Assembly: GCF_032922745.1 (NCBI RefSeq)
Contig: NZ_CP136693.1
Span: forward strand, 3,720,001 to 3,784,000
Source of the DNA: Marinobacter salarius
GTDB lineage: Bacteria; Pseudomonadota; Gammaproteobacteria; Pseudomonadales; Oleiphilaceae
Reading direction: 5' to 3'
Length of the DNA: 64,000 bases
Each line of letters begins with the position of its first letter. Position 1 is the stretch's first letter. A model generated the notes under the pieces. It was not told where the DNA came from and did no database searches. It worked only from the letters and a program-made list of their open reading frames with translations. Position numbers and translations under genes: made by a program. Shown piece after piece: positions 24,122 to 33,277 of the stretch.

Positions 24122-25028
24122 CAACCAGTCAATAGGCTTGTCCCTGCTGGTCGGTGCTCTGGTACTGACCGGTGTGCCCTCGGCACAAGCCGCACCCAAC
24201 ACCTTCAACACGGCTCTGCCCGTGCCCCAGGGTGAAACCATCTGGCGGGAGCAACTGGTCTTACGAGAGCGTTCCGATGATGGGCCCATGGATCGAGAGG
24301 TCTCGGTCCAGGCTCTGGGCAGTGTCCTGGGTTATGGCATAACCTCGAAGCTGGCGGTGTTCGGCGTTGTCCCTTACTTTTTCAACAAGACACTGGACGT
24401 CACCACGCCCATGGGCCGGATTGAGCGCGATACCGGCGGCATCGGCGACGTCTCGTTGTTCGGGCGTTACACGGTTTACCAGGACGACTTCACCGGCGGC
24501 ACCTTCCGGGTCGCGCCGATTTTCGGGCTCACCGCACCAACCGGCGACAGTGACGACCGCGATCGTTTCGGCGAACTGCCACGCCCATTGCAGGTTGGTG
24601 ACGGAGCCTGGGATGGGTTTGGCGGCGTGGTGGCCACCTATCAGACTTTGCAGTACCAGATGGACGCGCAGTTGCTCTACCGCGAAAACGGGCGCCACGA
24701 AGGCTTCGCCCACGGCGACGAGACCCGTCTCGACGCCTCACTGCAATACCGGATCTGGCCACTCAGCCTGGAAGGTGTATCCGGCACTCCAGGCTTTACC
24801 TACGCCCTGCTCGAATCCAATCTCATTCACCGCGAGCGCAACGAGATCGGCAGTGGTACCGATGCCAATTCCGGTGGTACCCAATGGCTGCTGGCGCCCG
24901 GTTTGCAATACATCACCCGGCGTTGGGTCGTCGAGGGCACGGTACAACTGCCGGTGGCCGAAGATCCCAATGGTGATGCCATTCAGGACGATTACATTGT
25001 ACGCGTTGGCTTTCGCCGCAATTTCTAG
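24111..25028 (+). CDS. exported beta-rich protein, probable outer-membrane barrel
   Basis: 305 residues with a signal peptide cleaved after AQA (about residue 27). The rest alternates polar and hydrophobic residues in strand-like stretches and ends ...IVRVGFRRNF, with the C-terminal Phe typical of outer-membrane beta-barrels. It resembles the MetA-pathway/transporter group of unknown function. ATG at 24111 follows GGAGGCAGTG. Between a periplasmic metal binder and a lipoprotein, it could be an outer-membrane exit channel for metal, but that is inference from position. Confidence 0.75.
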   Translation: MRNNNQSIGLSLLVGALVLTGVPSAQAAPNTFNTALPVPQGETIWREQLVLRERSDDGPMDREVSVQALGSVLGYGITSKLAVFGVVPYFFNKTLDVTTPMGRIERDTGGIGDVSLFGRYTVYQDDFTGGTFRVAPIFGLTAPTGDSDDRDRFGELPRPLQVGDGAWDGFGGVVATYQTLQYQMDAQLLYRENGRHEGFAHGDETRLDASLQYRIWPLSLEGVSGTPGFTYALLESNLIHRERNEIGSGTDANSGGTQWLLAPGLQYITRRWVVEGTVQLPVAEDPNGDAIQDDYIVRVGFRRNF

Positions 25029-25042
25029 GGGTTGAGGGCATC

Positions 25043-26014
25043 ATGAGAAACGTTGGTAAATGGCTCACCTACAGTACGCTCGGGCTGGTGGCAGCACTCA
25101 CCCTGCTTGGCTGCGCGGGCGGAGCCATCAACTGGAACCAGGAACCGCCCTACTCGCTGACGCTTGCCTGGGGCGAAAAAGGCAGTGGTCCAGGGCAATT
25201 CAATGATCCCACCGGGATTGCGGTAACAGACACCGAGGTTTTCATCTCCGATGCCCGCAACGGGCGTATCCAGGTTTTCGATCACCAGGGGCAATTCAGG
25301 CGTGAATTCGGTGCACCCGGCGATGGGATCGGTGAGCTCGGGCGCCCCATGAACCTGACCATTCACAACGACAAACTTTACGTGCCGGAGTACATGAACG
25401 ACCGGATTCAGGTGTTCAGCCTGACTGGCGAGCCGCTGAGGATCATTGGCAGCCCCGGCAAGGGGCCTGGCCAGTTTAACGCGCCCGGAGGTGTTGCAGT
25501 GGCCAATGACGGTGATCTGTTTGTGGCGGACTTTTACAATCACCGTGTGCAACATTTGAACACGGATGGCTCATTCGTCAAACAGTGGGGAACAACCGGG
25601 AAGACTGGCAGGAGTGCCGGCGAGTTTACCTATCCAACCGACGTGGCTCTGGGAAAGGATGGGGCTCTCTACGTGGCCGATGGCTACGGAAATCGTGTCC
25701 AGGTTTTTGACGCTGGCGGCGATTTCCTGCACAAGTGGGGAGGGCCGTTTGCCCTGGGCCTTTACGGGCCTTTCAAGGGCTGGTTCACCACCACGACGTC
25801 CATCGCGATTGGCCCCGAAGGCAATGTCTTTGTGGCGGATTTCTATAATGATCGTATACAGAAGTTCGCGGCGGATGGGGGTTACCTCACCGCATTTGGC
25901 AGCGAGCCGGAGAACCCCGGCCACATGGCGATGGCGGTTGCCGCTGGCCATGATGGAGCGGTGTGGAGCGTGAATTTTGCCGACAACCGGGTCGGGAGGT
26001 GGGAGCCGGATTAA
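25043..26014 (+). CDS. NHL-repeat beta-propeller lipoprotein
   Basis: 323 residues. A lipobox (LLGCAGG) near residue 28 predicts a lipoprotein. The body is a run of NHL repeats, e.g. GPGQFNDPTGIAV, FVADFYNHRVQHLN and VADGYGNRVQVFDAGG, about six blades. NHL propellers usually bind proteins or ligands. It is the last gene of the ATPase operon, and its stop overlaps the convergent pvuE stop. No metal-binding Cys/His cluster is evident. Confidence 0.85.
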   Translation: MRNVGKWLTYSTLGLVAALTLLGCAGGAINWNQEPPYSLTLAWGEKGSGPGQFNDPTGIAVTDTEVFISDARNGRIQVFDHQGQFRREFGAPGDGIGELGRPMNLTIHNDKLYVPEYMNDRIQVFSLTGEPLRIIGSPGKGPGQFNAPGGVAVANDGDLFVADFYNHRVQHLNTDGSFVKQWGTTGKTGRSAGEFTYPTDVALGKDGALYVADGYGNRVQVFDAGGDFLHKWGGPFALGLYGPFKGWFTTTTSIAIGPEGNVFVADFYNDRIQKFAADGGYLTAFGSEPENPGHMAMAVAAGHDGAVWSVNFADNRVGRWEPD

Positions 26015-26850
26015 GTGGTCTGATGCTCAGCCATCCCGTGGATCAGACCGTGATGGTTCGGTGTCGGGCTGTCCCGGAAAGACTCGGCAAATCCGGAACA
26101 GAATGGTCGGCCGTCCCGCCCCGTTGTGACGTGTGTATGCACCCGAAAGACCCGGTTGATCAGGGGCTCGGTAATAACCTCTCCGGGGCTGCCGATGGTT
26201 TCGAGCCGGCCGTCCGCCAGAACCGCAATCCGGTCGGCAAATTGTGCGGCCTGGTTCAGGTCATGCAATGACATCACCACCGTCAGCCCGTGTTCCCGAT
26301 TCAGCTTGGACAGCAATTCCAGTACTTCCAGCTGGTAGCCCCAGTCCAGAAACGTGGTGGGTTCGTCCAGCAGCAGAATGTCGGTTTCCTGGGCCAGGGC
26401 CATGGCGATCCATACCCGCTGCTGTTGCCCTCCGGACAGCGCTTCTACCGGTCGCTCCGCCAAATCCGAGACCCCCGTCATTGCCATGGCATCGAGGGTT
26501 GCGTTGTCGTCGGTGGTGAGGTTGCGCTGCCACCATTTGCGGTGTGGGAAACGACCCAGCGCCACCAGATCCTGAACCCGAATGCCATCGGGAACGATCG
26601 GTTTCTGGGGCAGCATGGCGAGCCTGAGGGCCAGTTTGCCCCGGTGCCATTGGTCAACCGGCTGGTCGTCCAGGTAGACCTGACCGGACCGGGCCGGCAA
26701 CAGGCCCGCAAAGCTTTTCAGCAAAGTACTTTTACCAGAACCGTTGGGGCCCAGCAGGCAGGTAATCCCACCCTCGGGAATGGCCAGCGAGACGTTGTCC
26801 ACGACCGGTTTGGAGCCATAGGCAAGAGAGAGCTGCTCGGTTCGTAACAT
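26011..26850 (-). CDS. pvuE: ferric-vibrioferrin ABC importer, ATPase subunit
   Basis: 279 residues of a FecE/FhuC-type ATPase: Walker A GPNGSGKST, signature LSGGQQQR, Walker B ILLLDEPTTFLDW, H-loop SLHDLNQ. It powers uptake of iron-siderophore through the two permeases encoded upstream. ATG at 26850 gives the family start (MLRTEQLSLAYG). It is the last gene of the pvu group; the name is by analogy with Vibrio pvuABCDE. A C-terminal tail of about 30 residues rich in His is unusual. Confidence 0.87.
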   Translation of the reverse strand: MLRTEQLSLAYGSKPVVDNVSLAIPEGGITCLLGPNGSGKSTLLKSFAGLLPARSGQVYLDDQPVDQWHRGKLALRLAMLPQKPIVPDGIRVQDLVALGRFPHRKWWQRNLTTDDNATLDAMAMTGVSDLAERPVEALSGGQQQRVWIAMALAQETDILLLDEPTTFLDWGYQLEVLELLSKLNREHGLTVVMSLHDLNQAAQFADRIAVLADGRLETIGSPGEVITEPLINRVFRVHTHVTTGRDGRPFCSGFAESFRDSPTPNHHGLIHGMAEHQTT

Positions 26851-26864
26851 GGAGAATCCCGGCC

Positions 26865-27941
26865 TCAGGGTTGTCGCGATAACAGATAAAGAAAGAACGG
26901 TACACCAAGGACGGCGGAAACCACACCCACGGGCACTTCGTAGGGTGTAAACAGCGTCCGGCCGAGCAAATCCGCCAATACCGCCAGCACCGCTCCCAAT
27001 AGTACACACAACACCAGTTGGACCGGAAGGTTGGCCCCAGCCAGCCGTCGGCTGATGTGGGGAATCAGCAAACCAATGAAGCCAACCGGCCCCACCACGC
27101 CCACGGCACTGGCCGCCAGCAGGGTGGCAATCAGCAGGGCAAAGGCGCGCCAGCGGTTCAGGCCCAGGCCCAGAGTGCGAACGTGTTGATCGTCAAGCTG
27201 CATGACTTCCAGGGGACGCACTAGCAGGCCGACACCGACCAGACCAATAAGCGTCCATGGCAGCAACGTGTGTAGGTGCTGCCATTCGGCGCCGTACAGT
27301 GAGCCAGCCAGCCACTGGGCAACCAGTTCAGTATGGGCGTGGCCCCAGAATGCCAGCGCACCGGTGGTCAGTGCATGCAACATACCGGCAATGACCGCAC
27401 CGGTCAGCGTCATTTTGACCGGCGACAGCTGGCCATGCCGCATGCCCAGGAAGTACACCGCAAGCGCTGTTACCAGCCCGCCTGCCATGGCAAACAGGGG
27501 CAAATACTGAAGGGCAAACGACGTATTGTTGTAGGGATCGGCACTGGACACCAACCAGTCTCCGATAATAAAAGCGACGACCGCCACCAGGCTGGCGCCG
27601 GCGGAGATGCCGAGAATGCCGGCTTCTGCCAACGGATTGCGGCTAAGCAACTGTAACAGCCACCCTGACAGGGCAAAATGAATACCAATCAGGGCGCCGG
27701 TCAGGGTACGGGGCAACCGTAATTCGAAGACCACTCGCTGCACGTGTTGAGTGCTGTCGCCGGTCAACCCGGCCCACACCTGGGACCACGTCAGGTCCAC
27801 CGCCCCCAGTTGGACGCCCGCGACGATGACAACAACCAGGCTGAGCCCGCCAGCCAGAAGCAGCCGGGCAACGGGGCCGGCGCCTGGAATCTGCATTCCA
27901 CGGCGGTCTGCCCGAGGCGTTGTCGTAGCCGGATGGTTCAC
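26865..27941 (-). CDS. pvuD: ferric-vibrioferrin ABC importer, FecCD-type permease
   Basis: 358 residues with nine to ten predicted membrane helices and FecCD-family landmarks (LRLPRTLTGALIG, NPLAEAGILGISAGAS, GPVGFIGLLIPHISRRL). GTG at 27941 follows GGAGCGCATAAC, just after the stop of pvuC. With pvuC it forms the inner-membrane channel. Confidence 0.88.
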   Translation of the reverse strand: MNHPATTTPRADRRGMQIPGAGPVARLLLAGGLSLVVVIVAGVQLGAVDLTWSQVWAGLTGDSTQHVQRVVFELRLPRTLTGALIGIHFALSGWLLQLLSRNPLAEAGILGISAGASLVAVVAFIIGDWLVSSADPYNNTSFALQYLPLFAMAGGLVTALAVYFLGMRHGQLSPVKMTLTGAVIAGMLHALTTGALAFWGHAHTELVAQWLAGSLYGAEWQHLHTLLPWTLIGLVGVGLLVRPLEVMQLDDQHVRTLGLGLNRWRAFALLIATLLAASAVGVVGPVGFIGLLIPHISRRLAGANLPVQLVLCVLLGAVLAVLADLLGRTLFTPYEVPVGVVSAVLGVPFFLYLLSRQP

Positions 27942-27942
27942 G

Positions 27943-28947
27943 TTATGCGCTCCGGGGTGAGGTTCGCGAGTTAAGCAGATAGATCAGCCAAGGGGCCCCA
28001 ATAAGGGCCGTCAGCATACCGACGGGTAGCTCCTGGGGAAAGGCCAGTTGCCGAGCCAGGATATCCGCTGCCAGCAACAACAACCCTCCAAACAGAGCGC
28101 TCAGGGGCAGCCAGTGCTGGATCTGGTTGCCGGCCAGCCGCCTGGCAATGTGCGGCGCTACTAGTCCAATAAACACGATCGGGCCGGTGAAGGCGACCAG
28201 CGCGGCGGCAAGCAGCAAAGCCAGCAGCAGAAAAATCAGTCGCCAGCGGCCGACCGACAGTCCCATGGCAAGCGCCAGATCATCATCAAGTTGCAGTAGG
28301 CGGAGGGGTCTCTGCATCGCAATCAGGGCACCGAGCGGAAGCAGCAGCCAGGGCAGCACCATCTGGAGCTGAAGCCAGCCCCGCCCCATCAGGCTACCCG
28401 CCAGCCAGTAATACAGTTCCGCCGCCTCCGCCCCGGAAACCAGTAAAAGGCCCGTGGTCAGTGCCGTGGCCAGCGACGTGACGGCGATGCCGGCGAGTAC
28501 CACACGCTCGGGCTGAAGCTGACGGCGGCCAGCAATGGCAAACGTCAGAGCACCACCGAGCAGCCCCCCGGCAAGAGCCATCAGCGGCAGCCACAGTGCG
28601 CCCGGCGAACTCAGGGTTCGAAGCGACACCACCGCCAGGGCAGCAGAGGCAATCACGCCGGTGAGGCCGGGGGATGCCAGCGAATTCCGGGTAACGCCCT
28701 GCATGACAGCACCCGCAACCCCGAGGGCCGCCCCACCGAGAATACCGAGCAGATTGCGCGGCAGCCGCAGCTCCAGCACGGTGATGCGCGTCAGCAAGTC
28801 GCTGCTGCCGTCGATGGCTGACAGCAACAAGGTCGGCGACACCCATCGGGAGCCCGCCATCAGGCCAGCGAAGAACAGCAGCACGAGGAGAAATACCGTT
28901 GCCCCGTAGAGGCCCATCGGGCGTATGGCTGAATCGGAACCCGTCAT
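27943..28947 (-). CDS. pvuC: ferric-vibrioferrin ABC importer, FecCD-type permease
   Basis: 334 residues, polytopic, with LRLPRNLLGILGGAALGVAG, NSLASPGLTGVIASAALAVV and GPIVFIGLVAPHIARRLAG. It is the partner of the downstream permease. It overlaps pvuB by 4 bp at the start and abuts pvuD, consistent with one transcript. Confidence 0.88.
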   Translation of the reverse strand: MTGSDSAIRPMGLYGATVFLLVLLFFAGLMAGSRWVSPTLLLSAIDGSSDLLTRITVLELRLPRNLLGILGGAALGVAGAVMQGVTRNSLASPGLTGVIASAALAVVSLRTLSSPGALWLPLMALAGGLLGGALTFAIAGRRQLQPERVVLAGIAVTSLATALTTGLLLVSGAEAAELYYWLAGSLMGRGWLQLQMVLPWLLLPLGALIAMQRPLRLLQLDDDLALAMGLSVGRWRLIFLLLALLLAAALVAFTGPIVFIGLVAPHIARRLAGNQIQHWLPLSALFGGLLLLAADILARQLAFPQELPVGMLTALIGAPWLIYLLNSRTSPRSA

Positions 28948-29867
28948 TTGTCGGGTTCCGATGTCAGCAGCAGGCGCTGTATGTCATCCAGGATACGCTC
29001 ACGGGCAATCGGACCGGCCCCTTCTTTCCAATAGTGCGGTACTTCGTAGACCTGGCCCGTGCGCACGGCCTTGAGATAGGGCCAGATGGGGTTCATCGTG
29101 AACGCGCGCTGACGGCTGGTGGGCAACAGCAGAATGGTATCCGGGTTAAGTTCCAGCAAGGCTTCAAGACTGATCCGGTAGCCCAGTGGGATGCCGCTGT
29201 CAGGATTCGGCGGCTGGCCCCCGACATTGTCGAAGCCCAGACGCTCCAGCAGCGCCGTCGGCAGAAAATGGTCGTAATAGACGAAGGGAGTTTCACTACC
29301 GCTGGTCAGCAGCGCCACTGTCTCGGCAGGCTTTGGTTCGTTGCGGTCCGCGAGTAATTGAACGCGATCAAGAAAGCGGGTGTTGAGTGCACTGGCTTTC
29401 GCCGGTGCACCCAGTGCCTGCCCCGCCAACTCAACCCCCCGCAGGCTGTCCTGGACGGTGATCAGGTCCAGGGCCAGCATCGGGGCGATGGCTTCGATCT
29501 GGTCACCGTCTTTCTCGGTATAACGGCGAATGGCGATGACAAGATCCGGCCGGACCGACGACAGTACCTCCAGGTTAGGCTGATGTCGGGGGCCGAGCCC
29601 CGTAACACCGTCTAACCGTGACGCCAGGTAGTCGGGCACGCCCTGAAGTCCGTAATCGGTGACGGCAACCGGCGGTATTTCCAGTGCCAGTGCGACATCG
29701 GCCCCAAAGGTCGAAATCGCAGCGGGCCGGGCCGCCGGTTCGGACAACCGCAGGGTTTCCCCGCGGTCATCCGTCAACCGGATAGTCTCATCCTGCGCCC
29801 ATCCTGACGCAGGCGACAGCAAAACAACGAGCAGGATCGTTGCGATCCGGTTACGTAAGCAGGCCAT
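28944..29867 (-). CDS. pvuB: periplasmic ferric-siderophore binding protein
   Basis: 307 residues: a signal peptide cleaved near GWAQ and a FhuD/BtuF-type helical-backbone binding fold with IRLTDDRGETLRL, DVALALEIPPVAVTDYG and SVRPDLVIAIRR. It delivers the ferric siderophore to the permeases. It begins at the stop of the TonB receptor gene and is named by synteny with Vibrio pvu loci. Confidence 0.87.
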   Translation of the reverse strand: MACLRNRIATILLVVLLSPASGWAQDETIRLTDDRGETLRLSEPAARPAAISTFGADVALALEIPPVAVTDYGLQGVPDYLASRLDGVTGLGPRHQPNLEVLSSVRPDLVIAIRRYTEKDGDQIEAIAPMLALDLITVQDSLRGVELAGQALGAPAKASALNTRFLDRVQLLADRNEPKPAETVALLTSGSETPFVYYDHFLPTALLERLGFDNVGGQPPNPDSGIPLGYRISLEALLELNPDTILLLPTSRQRAFTMNPIWPYLKAVRTGQVYEVPHYWKEGAGPIARERILDDIQRLLLTSEPDK

Positions 29868-31975
29868 CAGAAGTCGAGCTGTGCCTCAAGGATAAAGCTT
29901 CGACCCGGCTGGGGCACACGGCCGACCGGGCTGACGTCCACGCCCCGGAAGTAGTAATCTTCATCCAGCAGGTTGTTGACCGCCAGGCCAAGGTTCAGCA
30001 CACGATCACCGCCAACCGCGAAATCGCGACCGACCCGGGCCGTAACCAGATGGTAATCCGGCAACTCACCGGCACTGCCATTGCTGGTTTCTTCTTCGGT
30101 GTTGTCCGCATCGCTGTAGCTTTCGCTGACGTACACCCAGTTCAGGCTGGTGTCCCAGGCCTGGTAGCTGTATGTCGCGTCAGCACTGACCTTATGGGTG
30201 GGCGCGTTGGGCAGCTCGTTGCCTTCGTTGTCACCGGACAGCTGTTCGGTGTCGAGGAAGGTATAGCCAAGGCCCAGTTCCCACTGGCTGTTGAGGTTCC
30301 AGCGGTTTGCCAGCTCGATACCCTGGTGACGGGTTTCTCCCAGGTTCTCGAAACGACTGGTCGAACGGTTAAACTGAATCTGATCCTCGTAATCGATGCG
30401 GAACAAGGTCGCTGAAGACAGCAGCTCGGGGGTGACCTGCAGGCGTGCGCCCAGCTCGTGGTTCCACGCTGTTTCATTGGCAACTGCACCGTCACGGGTG
30501 GTCTGGGCAATCTGTACCGGCACCAGAGAGCGCTGGCTGTTGGCAAAGACAAACAGGTCATCAGACGCCTGATAGCCTACGGTCAGGCCCGGCAACAGCT
30601 CATCAGCGTTGTTTTCCTCGGTGTTGCCAGTCAGGTTGTCACGGAAGTCCATGTCGACATCTTCATAGCGCAGGCCCGGTGTCACCGTCAGGCGGTCATC
30701 CAGGAACGACACAGTATCACTGATGTAAAATGCCATGGCCCGGGTGTCCAGGTGCCAATCGCGCGCCACGGAACGGTTACCGGAGGAAAATTCCAGGCGA
30801 TTAACGTCGAACTCCACGTCCTCGCTGACAAATCGTGCACCCAGGGTGATGTCGTGGCGGCCGTGGCGAATAGCAAGCCGTGGCTCCGTGCCCAATACGG
30901 TGAACAATCGTGGTGAATCCGCGACATGGGTGGAATCCAGCCCCGGGTCCGCCCAGTGGCCGGTGCCGCTGAGGTTTTGGCCGAAGTAGAAGGTGCGGTC
31001 GGCATCGTGCACAAAGTTGCGCCACTGGAATTCCACGTTATCGGCCGGCGTGTATGTCCAGGTGAAGGTCGCGCGGCTCATGTCCGCTTCGTATCCGTCA
31101 TGTGGGCGCTGGCTCTGGGTGCGATCCTCTTCATAGGCTTGCGGTGTCAGGGCACCGGGCAGTTCGGCCTCGACGCGATAGTATTGCAGCTGGGTGGCCA
31201 GTTCATGCTGGTCGTTCAGATAATAGCGGGCGTCCAGGATCAGGTTATCCACTTCGGTATCGGAGTGATCGCGAAATCCGTCGCCACGCTGGACGTTGGC
31301 CTGGAACTGCAGGTCGAGCTTGTCGGTCGCCCGGCCGCCGACACGGTAATAGGTATCGGTAAAGACATTGCCGGTCTCTTCCGCAATGGTCACCCGCTCA
31401 CGAAGGGTCTGGGAGGTTTCCGCCGGAATCGGTTTGGTGACGAAATTCACCACGCCGCCCACGTTGTTGGGGCCGTAATGAACGGAGGCGCCGCCCCGGA
31501 CAATATCCACGACTTCCAGGCTCGGAAGTGTAACCGGGAAAAGCGACACGCCGACGTTGCTGTAGGGGCCGATGGCAATCGGGTAACCGTCCAGCAGAAT
31601 CTGAAGCCGTTCACTGCGCAGCGGGTTCAGACCACGCACACCGATGTTGGGAAGGATGCCCGTGCCAGTTTCATCAAGCACCGTGAGCCCCGGAACCGGG
31701 CGCAAGGCGTCGTTCAGATTCAGCGCTCCGGTCGCCTGGAGCTGATCCTCCTCCACCACCGTGCGGGCCCCTGTATAGGTCTTCTCGGACTCTTCGGTCG
31801 GTGGACCAAGCCAGTCAGCGGTAACATTGAGGCCGGGTAGCTGGGTGGGCGCATCAGCCTGCTCCTGTGCCAAAGCGGACGCCGAGCCAGCCGCCAGAAA
31901 CGACACGGGGAGCGTGGCTATAGCAACAGACAGTCGATGGCGGCGCAGTGGCGTTGAAACTTCGGACTTCGACAT
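29867..31975 (-). CDS. pvuA: TonB-dependent outer-membrane siderophore receptor
   Basis: About 702 residues. A signal peptide ends near ALAQE; the plug domain includes PGLTVLDETGTGILPNIGVRGLNP and EVVDIVRGGASVHYGPNNVGG; the barrel ends in SFILEAQLDF with C-terminal Phe. ATG at 31975 follows GGAG; a GTG at 31990 is in frame upstream. The plug resembles FecA. Next to pvs biosynthesis genes, it is the likely ferric-vibrioferrin receptor. A Fur-like box lies 46 bp upstream. Confidence 0.9.
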   Translation of the reverse strand: MSKSEVSTPLRRHRLSVAIATLPVSFLAAGSASALAQEQADAPTQLPGLNVTADWLGPPTEESEKTYTGARTVVEEDQLQATGALNLNDALRPVPGLTVLDETGTGILPNIGVRGLNPLRSERLQILLDGYPIAIGPYSNVGVSLFPVTLPSLEVVDIVRGGASVHYGPNNVGGVVNFVTKPIPAETSQTLRERVTIAEETGNVFTDTYYRVGGRATDKLDLQFQANVQRGDGFRDHSDTEVDNLILDARYYLNDQHELATQLQYYRVEAELPGALTPQAYEEDRTQSQRPHDGYEADMSRATFTWTYTPADNVEFQWRNFVHDADRTFYFGQNLSGTGHWADPGLDSTHVADSPRLFTVLGTEPRLAIRHGRHDITLGARFVSEDVEFDVNRLEFSSGNRSVARDWHLDTRAMAFYISDTVSFLDDRLTVTPGLRYEDVDMDFRDNLTGNTEENNADELLPGLTVGYQASDDLFVFANSQRSLVPVQIAQTTRDGAVANETAWNHELGARLQVTPELLSSATLFRIDYEDQIQFNRSTSRFENLGETRHQGIELANRWNLNSQWELGLGYTFLDTEQLSGDNEGNELPNAPTHKVSADATYSYQAWDTSLNWVYVSESYSDADNTEEETSNGSAGELPDYHLVTARVGRDFAVGGDRVLNLGLAVNNLLDEDYYFRGVDVSPVGRVPQPGRSFILEAQLDF

Positions 31976-32020
31976 TGGATTCTCCAGCACGTATTATTAA
32001 ATTTGATTGCGCATTTTACT

Positions 32021-32039
32021 GATAATAATTCGCATTTCA
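32021..32039. promoter_or_regulatory. Fur box upstream of pvuA
   Basis: GATAATAATTCGCATTTCA matches 12 of 19 positions of the Fur consensus in a very AT-rich gap between pvsE and pvuA. It fits iron repression of the uptake half of the locus. Confidence 0.6.
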
Positions 32040-32080
32040 ATTAAATTAGAATATTCCTTCCTCAAAATCTGCTTCCCGGA

Positions 32081-33277
32081 CTACTCGATGAAATGTTCTT
32101 TTGGGTGGGGATGCATCAGAAACGCCTGATGGGAAATATTCCAGGCGTAGGCACCGGCGTAACGGAATACCACCAGATCGCCAACCCCGAGCGACTCGAC
32201 ATCAACCCGGCGGGCGAACACATCCTTGGGAGTACAAAGCTGGCCGACCAGGGTAACGGAATGATTGGCAACGACTGGGGCTGCAGCCTCCCTGTCGTGG
32301 GTGGGCAAAATGTCAAACGGATGATCGTGGGCCTGGGCCGCCGGAGTCCGGAAGTGGTGGGTGCCGCCCCTGCAGATGGCAAACCATTCCTCGCCGCATC
32401 GCTTAACGTCCAGAACTTCGCCAACATAAAAACCACAGGGAGCGGTTATGAAACGACCACACTCGAACCGGATTTTCCAGGCACGATCCGAGTAAGCCTG
32501 AAGCAATTCATCAAGGCCGGAACAAAACCCCGACCAGTCAAACTGCTGGTCGGGCCGGGTGTAATTTATCCCGATTCCGCCCCCGACATTTATCTCGGTA
32601 ATGGTCAGGCCGTACCTGGCTTCCCACGCACGGACGGTTTCCAGATAGTGTGTTATTAACCCGAGGTGGCGTTTTTCATCCAGTTGATGCGACATCAGAT
32701 GAAAGTGAAAGCCGCGCAGCCTGACTCTGTCCTGCCGCCCGAGCAACGCAAGTGCGTCTGGTATACAGGCTTCTTCCATGCCAAATGGAGTAGGCACACC
32801 GCCCATGGTAAGACGTGTAGAGGGTGTGTCTGCCAGTTCGAGATTGATCCTCAGAAGAATGTCCTGGTGAGCCTGCCTGCGGCCGGCAATGTCGCACAGA
32901 CGCTGCAGTTCCAGCAGGCTTTCCACATGGATCAGTTCAACGTTCTGATCGATGGCCTTTTCCATATCGGATGCCAGTTTGCCGGGACCACCAAAAATCA
33001 CAGGCGTGTCTGGAAAATGTCGGCGCACCCAGTCCAGCTCACCGCCAGATGCCACTTCGAAGCCATGTACAAAGGGCGCCAAAGCGCCGAGCACCGGTAA
33101 GGCAGGATTCGCTTTCGCGGCATAGAACATCTCACAACCGGGCGGTAAACACTCGACTATGCCCTGCGCTCGGTGGCGGAGCTCAGGCAGGTCATACACG
33201 TAGGCGCACAGCGGGTCACTGTCCTGGCCTTTCAGTTCCTTGATGGCTCGCTGAACGGAAACAGGTACTTCAGGCAT
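32081..33277 (-). CDS. pvsE: PLP-dependent decarboxylase of vibrioferrin biosynthesis
   Basis: 398 residues of a fold-type III PLP decarboxylase related to DAP/ornithine decarboxylases. The PLP lysine lies in MFYAAKANP; FHFHLMSHQLDE, INVGGGIG and the late LVGQLCTPKDVF complete the active site. In vibrioferrin synthesis PvsE decarboxylates O-citryl-serine to O-citryl-ethanolamine (family knowledge). ATG at 33277 overlaps the end of pvsD by 8 bp. Confidence 0.88.
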   Translation of the reverse strand: MPEVPVSVQRAIKELKGQDSDPLCAYVYDLPELRHRAQGIVECLPPGCEMFYAAKANPALPVLGALAPFVHGFEVASGGELDWVRRHFPDTPVIFGGPGKLASDMEKAIDQNVELIHVESLLELQRLCDIAGRRQAHQDILLRINLELADTPSTRLTMGGVPTPFGMEEACIPDALALLGRQDRVRLRGFHFHLMSHQLDEKRHLGLITHYLETVRAWEARYGLTITEINVGGGIGINYTRPDQQFDWSGFCSGLDELLQAYSDRAWKIRFECGRFITAPCGFYVGEVLDVKRCGEEWFAICRGGTHHFRTPAAQAHDHPFDILPTHDREAAAPVVANHSVTLVGQLCTPKDVFARRVDVESLGVGDLVVFRYAGAYAWNISHQAFLMHPHPKEHFIE

